Of a stretch of DNA of 7,752 bases, positions 6,588 to 7,752 are shown one piece after another. Each line of letters opens with the position of its first letter. Positions within the stretch are counted from its first letter, which is position 1. A model generated the notes under the pieces. That model made no database searches. It had not been told where the DNA came from and saw nothing but the letters and a program-made list of their open reading frames with translations. Both the position numbers and the translations under genes were made by a program. Source of the stretch: Pseudomonadota bacterium (GTDB lineage Bacteria; Pseudomonadota; Alphaproteobacteria; Rhizobiales; Beijerinckiaceae); NCBI GenBank assembly GCA_023423995.1, contig JAFAEL010000195.1:1-7752 (forward strand), read 5' to 3'.

Positions 6588-6607
6588 TTCGCAAGCCGGA
6601 TTTCGCA

Positions 6608-6613
6608 TTGACA
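6608..6613 (+). promoter_or_regulatory. Candidate -35 element of the IclR-E1 operon
   Basis: TTGACA is an exact match to the sigma-70 -35 consensus, 81 nt before the IclR start. A -10 at the normal spacing would fall around 6631-6636, where the sequence is not close to TATAAT. The promoter is therefore plausible but only half supported. Confidence 0.4.
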
Positions 6614-6614
6614 A

Positions 6615-6655
6615 CGTTCCGAAATTGAAGACCAACTGCCTCGATTTTCGGAACG
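6615..6655. promoter_or_regulatory. Long perfect inverted repeat, candidate IclR operator
   Basis: CGTTCCGAAA (6615-6624) and TTTCGGAACG (6646-6655) are exact 10-bp reverse complements separated by 21 nt; arm centres are 31 bp apart, about three helical turns. The left arm begins one base after the TTGACA hexamer and the right arm would lie around or just after the start of transcription, so a bound dimer or tetramer would block RNA polymerase. IclR regulators commonly bind palindromes in their own promoter. It could also fold in RNA, but the loop is long and no T-run follows. Confidence 0.5.
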
Positions 6656-6694
6656 GCTGCAACAGACGGCTGTCCAGAACGGGAGTGAGACGCC

Positions 6695-7471
6695 GTGGCG
6701 GATAACGCCGTCAAGACGGTGGACCGTGTCGCCGCGATCCTGCAGGCGCTCGCGGACACGCGCTCCGGTAACGGGCTTCCCCTCGCAGAGCTGGCATCCG
6801 AAACCGGGCTCTCGAAGCCGACCGCCCACCGATTGCTCGGGGCCTTGGGTAATGTCGGTTTCACCTATCAGGAGCTTGAATCCCGCCGCTATCGATTGGG
6901 CTCCGGTGCCGCTGCGCTCGGCCGTGCTGCACATCGTCAGGACCTGTCCGCGCTGGCCACGCCCGCCTTGTCCCGTCTTGCGGAGGCCACTGGAGACACG
7001 GCCTTCGCATCGGTCGTCGAAGGCTCCGCATCCGTCTGCGTCGCGCGTGCAGTCGGCTCGTTCCCGATCCGAACCCTGACGCTGGAAGTCGGCTCGCGGC
7101 GCCCGCTTGGGGTTGGGGCGGGTTCGTTGGCCCTGCTGGCCGCCCTCTCGGACGCGGAAGTCGAGCGGTCGATCGCTCTCAACCGCAACTGGCTGACAGA
7201 TTTCGCCGGCTTCGCGCCCGAGGAGCTGCCGGGACTCGTGGCTCGGACCCGCCGCGACGGTCACGCACTGAACGAGGGCCGGATCGTCGAGGCCATGAGT
7301 GCGATCGCGTTCGCTGCTCGGGACGCGGCTGGCCGGCCGTTCCTGGCCCTTAGCCTGGCGGCGATCCGCGACCGGATGGGAGATGCGCGTCTGCCGGAGC
7401 TGGTCCGTCTTCTTCACGAAGAAGCACGCCGACTGGAAGAGCTGCACGCTGTCGGGAACGCGAGGAGATGA
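6695..7471 (+). CDS. IclR family transcriptional regulator
   Basis: DNA-binding regulator of 258 residues, typical length. The N-terminal winged helix-turn-helix (about 6-60) contains LAELASETGLSKPTAHRLLGAL. The C-terminal GAF-like effector domain (about 80-250) has the family element GVGAGSLALLAAL at 139-151 and MSAIAFAARDAAGRP near 201-214. The start is GTG at 6695, with GGGAG (6681-6685) 9 nt upstream, and it places the helix-turn-helix correctly. Its stop overlaps the start of the next gene as ATGA, so it is co-transcribed with the dehydrogenase gene it probably controls. The inverted repeat at 6615-6655 is the likely binding site. The effector is unknown. Confidence 0.95.
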   Translation: MADNAVKTVDRVAAILQALADTRSGNGLPLAELASETGLSKPTAHRLLGALGNVGFTYQELESRRYRLGSGAAALGRAAHRQDLSALATPALSRLAEATGDTAFASVVEGSASVCVARAVGSFPIRTLTLEVGSRRPLGVGAGSLALLAALSDAEVERSIALNRNWLTDFAGFAPEELPGLVARTRRDGHALNEGRIVEAMSAIAFAARDAAGRPFLALSLAAIRDRMGDARLPELVRLLHEEARRLEELHAVGNARR

Positions 7472-7752
7472 GCCGACGCATGGAGAGGAACATCGATGTG
7501 GAGCGGCTTCGATCCCGCCATCGCGAGATGTGGCGGATACGGGCTTTGGAGGAAACGGCTCTTCGTGGCCTGGACGAGAAGGTCGTTCTCGGGGCGATTC
7601 ACCCCTCCATCGGACAAGAAGCCGTCGCGACCGGAGTGATTGCCTGCCTCCGTCGAGACGACCTGCTGCTCTCCACGCACCGAGGCCACGGACATACCCT
7701 CGCCAAGGGCGCCTCGCCCGTTGCGATGATGCGCGAGCTGCTCGGCCGGGAG
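7468..7752 (+). CDS. Thiamine diphosphate-dependent dehydrogenase E1 component, alpha subunit (partial, 3' cut)
   Basis: Start of an E1 alpha subunit of the pyruvate/acetoin dehydrogenase family; the window ends after 95 codons with the frame still open, so the full gene would be roughly 320-340 residues. Visible family features are RIRALEE near 24-30, HPSIGQEAV at 46-54, and STHRGHGHTLAKG near 69-81. The HRGHGH form resembles acetoin dehydrogenase AcoA more than the YRDHGH common in pyruvate dehydrogenases. The ATG at 7468 overlaps the IclR stop (ATGA), with AGGAG (7463-7467) directly abutting it; ATG 7480 has a 12-nt gap and may be used instead. The enzyme decarboxylates a 2-oxo acid or cleaves acetoin together with beta and E2 subunits, which would lie beyond the right edge. 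The exact substrate is not determinable. Confidence 0.88.
   Translation, partial: MSRRMERNIDVERLRSRHREMWRIRALEETALRGLDEKVVLGAIHPSIGQEAVATGVIACLRRDDLLLSTHRGHGHTLAKGASPVAMMRELLGRE

Larger units (their letters stand above)
6474..6694. other. Intergenic region between LysR and IclR genes
   Basis: A 221-bp stretch without a credible gene. The first half is GC-rich and contains a small hairpin (6571-6587). The second half, from about 6600, is AT-richer and holds a -35-like hexamer, a long inverted repeat and the ribosome site of the IclR gene. The boundary suggests the promoter of the IclR operon starts near 6600. Confidence 0.7.

Noticed and set aside
6236..7447. Long minus-strand open frame (403 codons) opposite LysR and IclR
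   Set aside because: It crosses two well-supported genes and their intergenic region and shows no recognisable domain; it is an antisense artefact of codon bias.
1..7752. Mobile elements, CRISPR arrays, tRNA or rRNA genes
   Set aside because: No terminal repeats, transposase motifs, regularly spaced repeats or cloverleaf-like sequences were seen on reading both strands.

Overview
The window is GC-rich and densely coded. It looks like chromosome of a proteobacterium, most likely an alphaproteobacterium. That guess rests on the high GC, the TRAP solute-binding protein with a Tat-type leader, the GcvA-like LysR and IclR regulators, and tight operon packing; no rRNA or other taxonomic marker is present. 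I see no tRNA, rRNA, CRISPR array, insertion sequence or phage gene.

Left part (23..5356, all minus strand, read right to left): one compact five-gene catabolic operon. In transcription order it encodes a short-chain dehydrogenase (SDR2), a RuBisCO-like protein (RLP), a four-carbon acid sugar kinase family protein (DUF1537), a second short-chain dehydrogenase (SDR1) and a TRAP-type DctP solute-binding protein. The first three genes overlap (16 nt, then 4 nt) and the fourth follows after 25 nt. A GC-rich hairpin separates the enzyme genes from the binding-protein gene. TRAP membrane subunits are not in the window and may lie beyond the left edge.

Middle (5357..5582): a 226-bp divergent regulatory region. 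It holds a near-perfect 17-bp dyad with the LysR T-N11-A geometry, a spaced direct repeat, a GC-rich dyad and a possible 33-codon leader ORF whose stop overlaps the SDR2 start. A GcvA-like LysR regulator (5583..6473, plus) diverges from the operon and is its likely controller.

Right part (6474..7752, plus strand): a 221-bp intergenic region with a TTGACA -35 element overlapped by a perfect 10-bp inverted repeat, then an IclR regulator. The IclR stop overlaps (ATGA) the start of a thiamine diphosphate-dependent dehydrogenase E1 alpha subunit of acetoin/pyruvate dehydrogenase type, cut by the window edge.

Inferred joint function: a TRAP system imports a sugar acid; one or both SDRs oxidise it to a 3-oxo acid; the kinase phosphorylates it at the terminal hydroxyl; and the RLP, which keeps nearly the whole RuBisCO active site, decarboxylates or cleaves the phosphorylated beta-keto acid into central metabolism. 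This parallels the published D-apionate / 3-oxo-isoapionate RLP pathways, but no D-apionate oxidoisomerase gene is visible and two SDRs are present instead. The substrate may therefore be different, and this is the most promising undescribed system in the window.
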